Assembly (NCBI RefSeq): GCF_036099295.1
Contig: NZ_CP107976.1
Span: 8,742,001 to 8,806,000 of the forward strand
Length of the DNA stretch: 64,000 nt
Source: Streptomyces sp. NBC_00358
GTDB lineage: Bacteria; Actinomycetota; Actinomycetes; Streptomycetales; Streptomycetaceae
Reading direction: 5' to 3'
In this document: positions 1 through 7,736 of the stretch, piece by piece
Layout: each line of letters starts with the position of its first letter
How positions within the stretch are numbered: the stretch's first letter is position 1
Translations under genes and position numbers: made by a program
Notes under the pieces: model-generated
Database searches by the model: none
The model's input: only the letters and a program-made list of their open reading frames with translations
What the model was told of the DNA's origin: nothing

Positions 1-479
1 GCGCCACCCCAGTCGCGGGCCAGTGCGGCGATCCGCTCGACCGTGCCGAGGGGGTCGTTCGTGCTGGCCGCGACGAGGCTGGCGAAGGGCAGCGGCGTCC
101 GGGGCACCGGTGTCCAGCCCTTCTCCGCGAGCGCCTCGGGGGTCGGATACCCCTCGGGCAACGGCGTGTCGAAGTCCGGCGGTGTCACGAGCAGCGCTCC
201 GCGCACCTGGGCCGTGCTTCCCTGGGCCCAGTGGACCGTGGTGATCACACCGGCGCTGTGCGCGACGAGGACGACGGGGCCCTCGATCTCCGAGACCACC
301 TTGTCGAGCGCCGCCACGCGGGCCTTGCGGCTCAGCGCGTCCTCGGTGAGCGGCGGGACCGTGCGCACGGTGCGTCCGGCCTCGGCCAGCCGGTCCGCCA
401 GCAGGGTCTGCCAGTGGTCCGCGACATGATCGCGCAGTCCAGGGACGATCACGACGACCGGTTCGGCGGTGGCGTTCAC
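1..479 (-). CDS. Alpha/beta hydrolase, RBBP9/YdeN type (C-terminus off the window)
   Basis: Partial gene; about 159 N-terminal codons are present and the C-terminus runs off the left edge. The product begins with the VVVIVPGL strand, then DHWQTLLADRL, and carries VAHSAG with the candidate nucleophile Ser75, the pattern of the small Ser hydrolase family that includes human RBBP9 and Bacillus YdeN. The catalytic Asp and His lie mostly outside the window, so activity cannot be judged. The GTG start at 479 overlaps the TGA of the upstream MFS gene by four bases (GTGA), so the two are translationally coupled. It is probably the last or a late gene of the 5.1-0.5 kb catabolic run; as a soluble hydrolase it may act on an ester or amide intermediate, but the substrate is unknown. 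Confidence 0.8.
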   Translation of the reverse strand, partial: MNATAEPVVVIVPGLRDHVADHWQTLLADRLAEAGRTVRTVPPLTEDALSRKARVAALDKVVSEIEGPVVLVAHSAGVITTVHWAQGSTAQVRGALLVTPPDFDTPLPEGYPTPEALAEKGWTPVPRTPLPFASLVAASTNDPLGTVERIAALARDWGG

Positions 480-1828
480 GCGGACACCACCGCGTCCTCC
501 GGTTCCGCCGCCGGGACGAGCTCGGTCGTCAGACGGCTCAGATCACGCTCGTAGAAGTGGCGGCCGATCAGGAAGGCGACGGTGGCGGCGAGCGCCGTGA
601 GCGGTATGACCCGCAGGGCGCCGAGCAGCCCCATGCCGTCGGCGAGGGCGCCCGTCACGGCGGGCCCGGGAGCCAGCCCGAGCAGGCTGTTGGCGAGCGT
701 CAGGGTGGCGAAGGCCGTGGCGGAGATGGATACGGGGGTCAGGTTGGCCACCATGGCGCTGGCGGGACCGGCCGTTCCGGCCGCGAGCAGGGCTCCGGCC
801 GCCAGCGCGGCGAGCTGGAGCGGTCCGGTCGGCAGCCGGAACGCGGTCATGAGCAGGACGAGGGAGCCGAGGCTGCACGCGATGGCGACCGCCCACTTGC
901 GGATGGGGAAGGCCCGGCTGACGCGGTCCGAGACGATGCCGCCGGCGATCATGCCGATGCCGATGACGAGGATGAAGATCCCGGCGGTCGCGCCCGCCTT
1001 GGCGGTGGGCAGGTGGTAGTAGCGGTTGAAGAAGCTGGGCAGCCAGGCCATGAGGGAGGCAGCGATGAAGAGCTGGAGACCGCTGCCGACGTAGGCGCTG
1101 ATCACCGAGACCGAGGAGAAGAGGCGGGGCAGCAGCAGGCGCAGTCTGCCGCGTGGTCCGGGATCGGGCTCGGCGTCGGTGGAACCGGCGTCCGGCGTCA
1201 GCTTCTTCTCGGTGACGACGAAGCCGTAGACCGCGGCCAGGACCAGGCCGAAGATCCCCATGACGCCGAACGCCCAGCGCCAGCCCAGGTGTTGGGCCAC
1301 GGCGCCGCCGATCGACACACCCAGGACCGAACCGAAGGCACCGCCGGCGATGAAGGCACCGGACAGCGTGGCGCGCAGGGCGATGGGGAAGATGCTCAGC
1401 ACGACGGCGATGCCGACGCTTCCGTACGCCGCCTCACCGATGCCGACGAAGAGCCGGCCGACGAACAACTGGCCGTAGTTCGCCGAGACCGCGCAGCCCA
1501 GGGTCGCGATGCTCCACATCCCCGCGGCGAGCAGCAGGCTCTTGACCCGGCCCCAGCGGTCGGCGATCAGCGACATGGGGAAGGTGAACAGACCGACCAT
1601 GAGGGCGACGACACCGCTGAGTGTGCCGAGCTTCGCGTCCGTGAGCAGCCACTCGCTCTTGAGGTCGGGGAAGACGGCGTTGAGAACCTGCCGGGACATG
1701 TAGTCGGACAGCAGCAGGCCGAAACTGAGGGCGAAGACCACCCAGGCGTAGCGTCGGGTCACGGGCCATCCGGACGAGGCGGTCGTGTCCGTCTCGGGAA
1801 TGGATCCAGCAGTGGTGTGCAACTCCAT
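476..1828 (-). CDS. MFS transporter, organic anion/aromatic acid type
   Basis: Product of 450 residues with about 12 hydrophobic segments. The loop between segments 2 and 3 reads SLIADRWGRVKS, the signature of the major facilitator superfamily (DRxGRR-like), and SDYMSRQVLNAVFPDL in segment 1 resembles anion:cation symporters and aromatic acid permeases. Two Met codons six bases apart are possible starts; ATG 1828 is chosen because GAGG lies about 8 bases upstream, while ATG 1834 would be too close to it. It lies 32 bp downstream of the TauD-like gene and is coupled to the hydrolase that follows. The likely role is inner-membrane uptake of the substrate degraded by the neighbouring enzymes; the substrate itself cannot be read from the sequence. 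Confidence 0.87.
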   Translation of the reverse strand: MELHTTAGSIPETDTTASSGWPVTRRYAWVVFALSFGLLLSDYMSRQVLNAVFPDLKSEWLLTDAKLGTLSGVVALMVGLFTFPMSLIADRWGRVKSLLLAAGMWSIATLGCAVSANYGQLFVGRLFVGIGEAAYGSVGIAVVLSIFPIALRATLSGAFIAGGAFGSVLGVSIGGAVAQHLGWRWAFGVMGIFGLVLAAVYGFVVTEKKLTPDAGSTDAEPDPGPRGRLRLLLPRLFSSVSVISAYVGSGLQLFIAASLMAWLPSFFNRYYHLPTAKAGATAGIFILVIGIGMIAGGIVSDRVSRAFPIRKWAVAIACSLGSLVLLMTAFRLPTGPLQLAALAAGALLAAGTAGPASAMVANLTPVSISATAFATLTLANSLLGLAPGPAVTGALADGMGLLGALRVIPLTALAATVAFLIGRHFYERDLSRLTTELVPAAEPEDAVVSA

Positions 1829-1860
1829 TGTCATCACCTCACGCGCTTGGAGGAAGGGGG

Positions 1861-2769
1861 CTAGAACGGTCTGTCGCCGACGATCCCGGCGCGCTCCATC
1901 CGGCGGACGGCGGGCCAGTAGTCCTGGACGGCGTAGTGCTGGGTGGAGCGGTTGTCCCAGATGGCGACACTGTTCGGGGTCCAGCGCCAGCGCACCTGGT
2001 ACTCCGGGATCGCGGCCTGGCTGATCAGGTAGTTGAGCAGCAGGCTGGCGCCGGGGGCGAAGTCCTGCCCGAACCGCACGTTCGCGGGCGTGTGGTAGTT
2101 GACGAAGTGCGTGGTGAACGCGTTGACGAAGAGGATCTCCTCGCCGGTCTCCGGGTGGACGCGCACCACCGGGTGCTCCGCGTCCGGGAACCGCGCCTTG
2201 AGGGCGTGCCGCTGCTCCTGCGGCATGGCGGCACCGAACGTGGCCTCGATGCTGTGCCGGGCCCGCAGCCCCCGGACCGTGGTGCGGATGTTCTCCGGCA
2301 GCCGGCGGTAGGCCTCGGCCATGTTGACCCAGATCGTGTCCCCGCCGACGGGGGGCCCTTCGATGCAGCGCAGGACGGCGCCCATGGGCGGGCACTCGCG
2401 CCACGTGGCATCGGTGTGCAGGGCTCCCTCGTACTGCTCCGCCGGTCCGGCCGGATCCTTGTAGATCCGCACCAGGCCGGGGTGCTCGGGGTCGCTGCCG
2501 GCCACCGGGTGGTCCTCCAGGGCGCCGAATCGCTCGGCGAACGCGACGTGTTCGCCGCGCGTGATGTCCTGGTCGCGCAGGAACAGCACCTTGTACTGGA
2601 GCAACAGAGACCTGATCTCGTCGAAGAGGTCGTCGTCGCGTGCGGCGTCGCCGAGGTTCACTCCGGACAGTTCCGCGCCGATGGTACAGGTCAGGGGTTC
2701 GACATGGATCGAGCCGCGGTTGTGGGCGCGGACCGGGGCGCCCTCGGGGGGAGCGAGCGTGTGTTCCAT
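1861..2769 (-). CDS. TauD/TfdA family 2-oxoglutarate/Fe(II) dioxygenase
   Basis: 302 residues, normal for the family. The facial triad is intact: His118 and Asp120 in GALHTDATW, and distal His278 in STQHYAVQDYW, followed by RRMERAGI whose Arg would bind the 2-oxoglutarate carboxylate. Members hydroxylate taurine, 2,4-D, gamma-butyrobetaine and other small acids. The start ATG 2769 has GGAGG about 7 bases upstream. It lies between a quinone-oxidoreductase-like gene and an MFS permease, in a run that also has a beta-keto acid cleavage enzyme, so a hydroxylation early in breakdown of a small carboxylate or sulfonate is a reasonable inference. The HTD here contrasts with the HTG of the paralogous protein at 6651-7736. 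Confidence 0.9.
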   Translation of the reverse strand: MEHTLAPPEGAPVRAHNRGSIHVEPLTCTIGAELSGVNLGDAARDDDLFDEIRSLLLQYKVLFLRDQDITRGEHVAFAERFGALEDHPVAGSDPEHPGLVRIYKDPAGPAEQYEGALHTDATWRECPPMGAVLRCIEGPPVGGDTIWVNMAEAYRRLPENIRTTVRGLRARHSIEATFGAAMPQEQRHALKARFPDAEHPVVRVHPETGEEILFVNAFTTHFVNYHTPANVRFGQDFAPGASLLLNYLISQAAIPEYQVRWRWTPNSVAIWDNRSTQHYAVQDYWPAVRRMERAGIVGDRPF

Positions 2770-2818
2770 GGTGCTTCCTCCTGGAGAGAGTGGAGTTGAC
2801 CGAGGGGGAGCGGTGGGC

Positions 2819-3793
2819 TCAGAGCACGAAGACGGACGATCCGGTGGTCCGCCCCGCCTCCAGGTCGCGGTGTGCCTGGGCGGCGTCCTGGAGCTCGTAC
2901 CTCTGGTTGACCTCGATGGTGATGCGGCCGGAGGTGACGTGCTCGAAGAGTTCACCCGCGAGCTCCGCCCGCTCCGCGGGGTCCGCGATGTAGTCGGCGA
3001 GCGCGGGCCGGGTGACGAACAGGGAGCCCTGGACGGCGAGTTGCATGGCGTCGATGGGCGGGACGGGGCCGGAGGCGGTGCCGAAGCAGACGAGCAGGCC
3101 GCGGCGGCGCAGTGACGCGAGCGAGGAGGCGTACGTGCTCTTGCCGACGCTGTCGAAGGCCACCGGGACCCCGGCGCCGTCGGTGAGTTCGCGTACCCGC
3201 TCGGCCACGTCCTCGTGCTTGTAGCGGATGACGTGGTCGCAGCCGTGCGCGCGGGCCAGTTCGGCCTTCTCCTCGGTGGAGACCGTGCCGATGACGTTCA
3301 GGCCGAGCAGCTTGGCCCACTGGCAGACGATGAGGCCGACTCCGCCCGCCGCCGCGGTCAGCAGGATCGTGTCACCCGCCTTGAGGGGGTGGATCCTGCG
3401 GAGCAGGTACGAGGAGGTCAGGCCCCGCATGGTCATCGCGGCGGCGGTCTCGAAGCCGATGCCGTCCGGCAGCTTGATCAACGAGGCGGTGGGCATGACC
3501 CGTTCGGTGCTGTAGGCGCCCAGCGGGCTTCCGGTGTACGTCACCCGGTCGCCCTCGGTGAAATCGGTGACGCCCTCGCCGACCGCCTCGACCACGCCCG
3601 CCGCCTCGACGCCCAGCCCGGCGGGCAGCGGCGCGGGGTAGAGCCCGGTGCGGAAGTAGGTGTCGGCGAAGTTGAGTCCGACGGCGTGGTGGCGGATCCG
3701 GACCTCGCCGGGGCCGGGGTCGCCGACGACGACCTCCTCCCAGCGCAGGACCTCGGGACCGCCGGTCTCCTTGAATCGAATGGCGTGGGCCAC
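2819..3793 (-). CDS. NADPH:quinone oxidoreductase family protein (zeta-crystallin-like MDR)
   Basis: 324 residues of a zinc-free medium-chain dehydrogenase/reductase. The N-terminal GroES-like part has GLNFADTYFRTGLYP and the GVEAAGVVEAVGEGV loop; the nucleotide-binding part has LLTAAAGGVGLIVCQWAKLLG, the AAxGGVG motif of quinone reductases. No structural or catalytic zinc Cys clusters are seen. Start is GTG 3793, with GGAG 7 bases upstream; an upstream in-frame extension is proline-rich and looks non-coding. In the cytoplasm it would reduce a quinone or an alpha,beta-unsaturated carbonyl. Immediately 5' of its ribosome site, on the coding strand, is a four-copy heptamer repeat. Confidence 0.88.
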   Translation of the reverse strand: MAHAIRFKETGGPEVLRWEEVVVGDPGPGEVRIRHHAVGLNFADTYFRTGLYPAPLPAGLGVEAAGVVEAVGEGVTDFTEGDRVTYTGSPLGAYSTERVMPTASLIKLPDGIGFETAAAMTMRGLTSSYLLRRIHPLKAGDTILLTAAAGGVGLIVCQWAKLLGLNVIGTVSTEEKAELARAHGCDHVIRYKHEDVAERVRELTDGAGVPVAFDSVGKSTYASSLASLRRRGLLVCFGTASGPVPPIDAMQLAVQGSLFVTRPALADYIADPAERAELAGELFEHVTSGRITIEVNQRYELQDAAQAHRDLEAGRTTGSSVFVL

Positions 3794-3806
3794 GGGAATG
3801 CTCCGT

Positions 3807-3834
3807 TGTCGGGTGTCGGGTGTCGGGTGTCGGG
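3807..3834. repeat. Heptamer tandem repeat TGTCGGG x4 in a 5' leader
   Basis: Four exact head-to-tail copies of TGTCGGG on the + strand (CCCGACA as read on the mRNA of the downstream minus-strand gene). The block ends two bases before the GGAG ribosome site of the quinone oxidoreductase gene. The remaining 275-bp gap to the beta-keto acid cleavage gene is very GC-rich with no other gene visible. Confidence 0.85.
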
Positions 3835-4068
3835 TGAAAGGGACGGAAGGGATGGGGAGGGGAGGGGCCGCCGGAACCGGGGGGTCTGGCCCCGGCGGCC
3901 ACGTGGCGCGACGGGTCGAGCGGTGCCGCGGTGGCCCATTCCGGCCGCCCGCGCCCCGGCCGGGGCGCGGGCCCCTCCCGCGGTGCCCCGCGCCGGGCCG
4001 CGCGGACCGGCGCGGGGCCGGCGGCACGGCTGAGCGACCGGCGCGGGGCGTGAAGGTCCGCCCGGGGG

Positions 4069-5121
4069 TCAGGCGTCGCGCAGCATGAAGCCGCGCTGAC
4101 CGGGACGGCGGTTCGGCACCATGCCGAGGCGGGCCAGCGTCTCGTCGGCGCCCGAGTAGGTCTCGCCGAGCTTGTAGATCTTCCTGGCCTCCGCGCCGGT
4201 CGCGATGTCACGGCCGAGCGCCTCGGAGATCTGCACCATCTGCTCGACCTGCTGGACGCTGGACATGCGCTCGCCCTTGCGCCGCCACAGGTTGTCCTCG
4301 TTGCCCACCCGGACGTGCACGCCGAGCGCGATCCCGATCGCGTTCATCGGCGCCACGGCGCGCATCGAGCTCTCGATGGTGAGGACGGCGCCGTCCGGGG
4401 CACGACGGACGAACTCGATGAGGTCGGCCGGGTGACGACCCGCGAAACCACCGCCGATGGCCACGTAGTTGAGGATGAGCGGGCCCGTGTGGACACCGGC
4501 CCGGATGAGCCGCTCCACGGTCTCGAGCTGGGCCAGCGTGGCCAGTTGGAAGTGCGGCTGGATACCGCTCGCGGCCAGCCGCTTGAGGTGTTCCAGGTAG
4601 AAGTCGGGGCCCGCCTCGACGACCATGTCGCGGTACGCCTTGTAGTAGTCCGGCTTGGCGATCGACGTGCCCTCCAGATCGTCGTCGTTCATGATCTCGA
4701 CGATGTTCATCTGGCTGGTGTTGATCGCGATCGTCACCTGGTCCGGCGCGGGGTCCAGGTCGGCCAGCATGTGGCGGGTGTCGTAGCTCAGCCACTTCGC
4801 CTCACCGCCCTCGCCCTCGGGGGCGAAGGAGATCGAGCCGCCGACCTGCAGCACCATGTCCGGCACGGCCTCACGCAGCCGGCCCATGAGCTCGTTGAAC
4901 TTGGACATCCGCTTGGAGCCCTTGCCGTCGAGCTCACGTACGTGGATGTGGAGCACGGTGGCGCCGGCGTTGTAGCAGTCGACGGCTGCCTGAACGTGCT
5001 CGTCCATCGTCAGGGGAAGGTCGTCGGCGTCTCCGGGCAGCCATTCGGGCCCGTAGGGAGCGGCCTGGATGACGAGCTTTTCCTGGTTCTCGGGGAACAG
5101 TGAGTCGTCGTGGAAGTGCAC
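4069..5121 (-). CDS. Beta-keto acid cleavage enzyme (DUF849/BKACE family)
   Basis: 350 residues. BKACEs are zinc-dependent TIM-barrel enzymes that condense a beta-keto acid with acetyl-CoA, giving acetoacetate and a new CoA thioester; 3-dehydrocarnitine and 3-keto-5-aminohexanoate are known substrates. The zinc-site HxH is present as His58-Ile-His60 in ATVLHIHVRELDGKGSKR, and VLTIESSMRAVAP carries the Glu region near the barrel end. Start is GTG 5121 with GGAG about 7 bases upstream. It heads the minus-strand catabolic run and lies 369 bp downstream of the AraC gene, with candidate operators in that gap. The pairing with a TauD-type hydroxylase recalls carnitine-like catabolism, but the substrate is not evident. 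Confidence 0.88.
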   Translation of the reverse strand: MHFHDDSLFPENQEKLVIQAAPYGPEWLPGDADDLPLTMDEHVQAAVDCYNAGATVLHIHVRELDGKGSKRMSKFNELMGRLREAVPDMVLQVGGSISFAPEGEGGEAKWLSYDTRHMLADLDPAPDQVTIAINTSQMNIVEIMNDDDLEGTSIAKPDYYKAYRDMVVEAGPDFYLEHLKRLAASGIQPHFQLATLAQLETVERLIRAGVHTGPLILNYVAIGGGFAGRHPADLIEFVRRAPDGAVLTIESSMRAVAPMNAIGIALGVHVRVGNEDNLWRRKGERMSSVQQVEQMVQISEALGRDIATGAEARKIYKLGETYSGADETLARLGMVPNRRPGQRGFMLRDA

Positions 5122-5490
5122 GGTCCGTCTCCTTCGTCGGATCGGTGATCACCCGCCGGGAGCATCGCCGCGTACTGCGCGGCCCTGGGATGTCCGGCGG
5201 GGATCGATGCGGGTCACCGGGTGACTGCGGGCGCGAACCGGCCCGCTGCGATCGGCCGTTCCGGAGGGAGTGCCGGGGGAGTGGCACGGCTCCCTCCGGC
5301 GGCCGACCGCGTCTTCTGTGCGGTGGTGCAAAGGTAGGGCCGGGCCCAGAGCCGTGCTTACCGTCAGGGGACAGATGATTTGTCATTTGGGGACATCGGC
5401 CGGGTGGGGTGCCGCGAGGGGCGGTGCATGGACCTGACGCCCGTCTTCCCAGTCCCTGAAGGGGAGTTGGAGCACGGGGAGCGGCAGCGC
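5122..5490. other. Intergenic region, promoter of the BKACE run
   Basis: No gene is seen in these 369 bp. The centre (5340-5400) is locally AT-richer and holds the GACA/TGTC array described separately. The rest is GC-rich leader with no recognisable RNA element. Confidence 0.6.
5370..5395. promoter_or_regulatory. Candidate AraC-family operator: GACA-N7-TGTC-N7-GACA
   Basis: GACA at 5370, TGTC at 5381 and GACA at 5392 are spaced by exactly 11 bp, one helical turn, so the element contains TGTC-N7-GACA at 5381-5395. The same TGTC-N7-GACA occurs at 6531-6545 in the divergent promoter on the other side of the AraC gene. Assignment to that regulator is inference from position and sharing. Confidence 0.45.
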
Positions 5491-6492
5491 CTACGGCGCG
5501 TTGTTGCCGCGCCACGCTCTCGGGCTGCACCCGAACTGCTCACGGAACCAGCGTGAGAACCCGCTCAGTGAGGAGAACCCCAGCAGGTCGGAGATCTCCG
5601 TCAGCGAGCGCCGTGGATTCGCGACGAACTGCTCCGCGAGATGGCGGCGGGTGACATTGAGGAGCGAGGAGAACGTCTCGCCCGACGAGGCCAGATGGCG
5701 GTGGACGGTGCGCCGGTCGACGCCGAGGCTCCGCGCGACCTGCTCGATCGAGCAGCGCCCGGTCGGCAGCAGGACCTCGATCAGCTCGCGCACCCGGTCC
5801 GCGGCGGTGGTGTCCTTGGGGACGGCGATCGCGTCGAAGTACTGGCGGGCGTACTCGCGCAGCAGGGGGTCGGCCATGGCGTTGGGCGCGTCGAGGTCGT
5901 CGGCGTAGAAGACGATGCCGTCGAGCTCGCGGCCGAACTCCACGATGGGGCCGAAGGCGCTCAGGTGCGCCGCGGTGTCCGCCGGCGCGGGATGCCGGAA
6001 CCATACGGACAGCGGCTGCCAGCGGGTGTGCAGGAAGTCGTTCAGGATGCGGTGGAAGGCGGCGACGGCCAGCTCCGTGGCCTGCCGGGACTCCATCACC
6101 TCGCCGAGCCGCAGATCCACTTTGAGTGTGGCCAGTCCGTCGCCCTCGGACAGCCGGGTGTGCAGCACCTCGTTGTACATGTACTGATGACGGATGAGCA
6201 GTTCCAGCGCGCTGCGCACGTCGGGTTCCTCGCGCACGACCAGGCTGATGGGGCCGAGATTGGAGAAGCGCCGGAACTCCGCGAGAAGGACGCCGAAGTC
6301 CTCGTGGCCGGAGGCGGCCGCCGACAGTTCCAGCACCTGGACGGCCGCCGTGCCGGAGATCCACCGGTCCTGGACGGTGAGCGCGGCGGTGTCCAGGCCC
6401 ACCTGTTTCAGCAGCGCCTGCGGATCGATGCCGAGGGAGCGGCACAGCTCGACGTAGCCGCTCAGGGCGGCGGTGCGGACCAGCGGTCTCAT
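5491..6492 (-). CDS. AraC family transcriptional regulator (OruR/ArgR-like)
   Basis: 333 residues. Roughly residues 15-190 match the Arabinose_bd-type ligand-binding domain found in OruR-like regulators (GYVELCRSLGIDPQALLKQVGLD at the start). Residues about 230-330 form the double helix-turn-helix: CSIEQVARSLGVDRRTVHRHL is the first helix pair and SLTEISDLLGFSSLSGFSRWFREQFGCSPRAWR the second, with the usual family ending. ATG 6492 is preferred over GTG 6498 because GGAG lies 7 bases before the former and 1 base before the latter. It separates the BKACE run from the divergent dioxygenase-ligase operon and probably controls both; the inducer would be the cluster substrate. Confidence 0.92.
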   Translation of the reverse strand: MRPLVRTAALSGYVELCRSLGIDPQALLKQVGLDTAALTVQDRWISGTAAVQVLELSAAASGHEDFGVLLAEFRRFSNLGPISLVVREEPDVRSALELLIRHQYMYNEVLHTRLSEGDGLATLKVDLRLGEVMESRQATELAVAAFHRILNDFLHTRWQPLSVWFRHPAPADTAAHLSAFGPIVEFGRELDGIVFYADDLDAPNAMADPLLREYARQYFDAIAVPKDTTAADRVRELIEVLLPTGRCSIEQVARSLGVDRRTVHRHLASSGETFSSLLNVTRRHLAEQFVANPRRSLTEISDLLGFSSLSGFSRWFREQFGCSPRAWRGNNAP

Positions 6493-6530
6493 GGGCACGC
6501 TCCAGGAATGTCCCGAAAAGCCAAGTCTCC

Positions 6531-6545
6531 TGTCCCGTCATGACA
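6531..6545. promoter_or_regulatory. Candidate AraC-family operator TGTC-N7-GACA
   Basis: TGTCCCGTCATGACA lies in the 158-bp divergent gap between the AraC gene and the dioxygenase-like gene at 6651. It has the same half-sites and spacing as 5381-5395. A further TGTC lies exactly 22 bp upstream (6509), two helical turns away. Confidence 0.45.
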
Positions 6546-6650
6546 AGCATGGCGGTGGTCGAGGAACCTAGCATGACGCCGTTCACCGGCCGGGCCCGCT
6601 CAGGGGGACCGCTCGCGGGCAGGTGAACACGCGACGGATCGGAGGCGAAC

Positions 6651-7736
6651 ATGACAGGTACGACGGACGCGGACCAGGCACCGCCCACGCCCACGCCCAC
6701 GCCCCGCTCGGGCCCCGCCGTATGGAAGGGCCGGGACCTGACACACCCCGAGGAGTGGCGGCTGGACCTGTCCGGGCCCCGGCTCGCAGAGATCGACTCC
6801 GCCCTGCACGCGGCACGCAGACGCGATCTCACCCTGCTGAAGCTCACGGCCGCCGACTTCCCTCTCCCGGCCCTCGCCGCGGACCTGGCGCGCCTCGCCG
6901 GGGACCTCGAACACGGACGGGGGTTCGCGGTCGTCCGGGGCATCCCCGTCGAGCGGCTCGGTGAGAGCGCCGCGAGCACCGTCTTCTGGGGCCTCGGCAG
7001 ACATCTGGGGCACCCCGTCCCGCAGAACGCCGACGGACTCGTCCTCGGCCACGTCCGGGACACCGGCCACAGCCCGAGCGACCCGGCGGTGCGCGGCCAC
7101 CAGACCCGGGAGGCACTGCCGTTCCACACCGGCGGTGGCGATCTCCTCGCCCTGCTGCCGCTGCGCGCGGCGCGTACCGGCGGACGCCTCTCGCTGGTCA
7201 GCTCGGCCGCGGTGCGCGACGCGGTGCTGGAACTGCGCCCCGATCTCGCCGGGCGCCTGTACCGCCCGTACCACTTCGACCGCCATGGCGAGCACGGTCC
7301 CGGCGAGCCGTCCTGCACGACCGCTCCGCTGGTCTCCCGCGACGGCGGCCCCCGCGGCGCGCCGAGCATGCGGTACGACCGGTGCTGCCTCGAATCCGCC
7401 CAGCGTTTTCCCGAGGTGCCCCGCCTGGAGCCGGCGGACCGGGAACTCTTCGATCTCATCGACTCCGTGGCAGGCTCCCCGGAGTACCGGCTCGACCTCG
7501 ACCTCCGGGTCGGTGACCTGCTCCTGGTCAACACGCACAAGGTGATGCACGCCCGCTCGGCGTTCGAGGACCATGAAGCGCCGGAACACAAACGCCACTC
7601 GCTGCGCCTGTGGCTGGCCTTCCCGCAGGGAGCCGGTAGCCAGGACACCCGGCCCTGGGTCACTCTTCGCGATGTGATCCGACCGCGCAGCACCGCCGCG
7701 CCCGGCGGGACGAATTCAAGGAGATCTCCGGCATGA
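6651..7736 (+). CDS. TauD/TfdA-like protein with HxG in place of the HxD iron motif
   Basis: 361 residues. Residues about 85-330 follow the TauD/TfdA fold: GRGFAVVRGIPVERL, then LPFHTGGGDLLALLPLRAARTGGRLSLVSS, and late NTHKVMHARSAFEDHEAPEHKRHSLRLWL. His159, distal His300 and the Arg of RHSLRLWL are kept, but the residue two after His159 is Gly161 (codon GGC, 7131-7133) where the family normally has Asp or Glu. Iron/2-oxoglutarate halogenases have Gly or Ala at this spot so that a halide can bind iron; loss of activity or a shifted ligand (Asp164) are alternatives. The N-terminus is a PT-rich linker. It overlaps the following acyl-CoA ligase by four bases (ATGA) and is divergent from the AraC regulator. 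Family assignment is firm, chemistry is open. Confidence 0.85.
   Translation: MTGTTDADQAPPTPTPTPRSGPAVWKGRDLTHPEEWRLDLSGPRLAEIDSALHAARRRDLTLLKLTAADFPLPALAADLARLAGDLEHGRGFAVVRGIPVERLGESAASTVFWGLGRHLGHPVPQNADGLVLGHVRDTGHSPSDPAVRGHQTREALPFHTGGGDLLALLPLRAARTGGRLSLVSSAAVRDAVLELRPDLAGRLYRPYHFDRHGEHGPGEPSCTTAPLVSRDGGPRGAPSMRYDRCCLESAQRFPEVPRLEPADRELFDLIDSVAGSPEYRLDLDLRVGDLLLVNTHKVMHARSAFEDHEAPEHKRHSLRLWLAFPQGAGSQDTRPWVTLRDVIRPRSTAAPGGTNSRRSPA

Noticed and set aside
557..1864. Long plus-strand frame opposite the MFS gene
   Set aside because: Composition is a Gly/Glu/Arg-rich mirror of the real gene, with no motif and no ribosome site; it is an antisense shadow typical of high-GC DNA.
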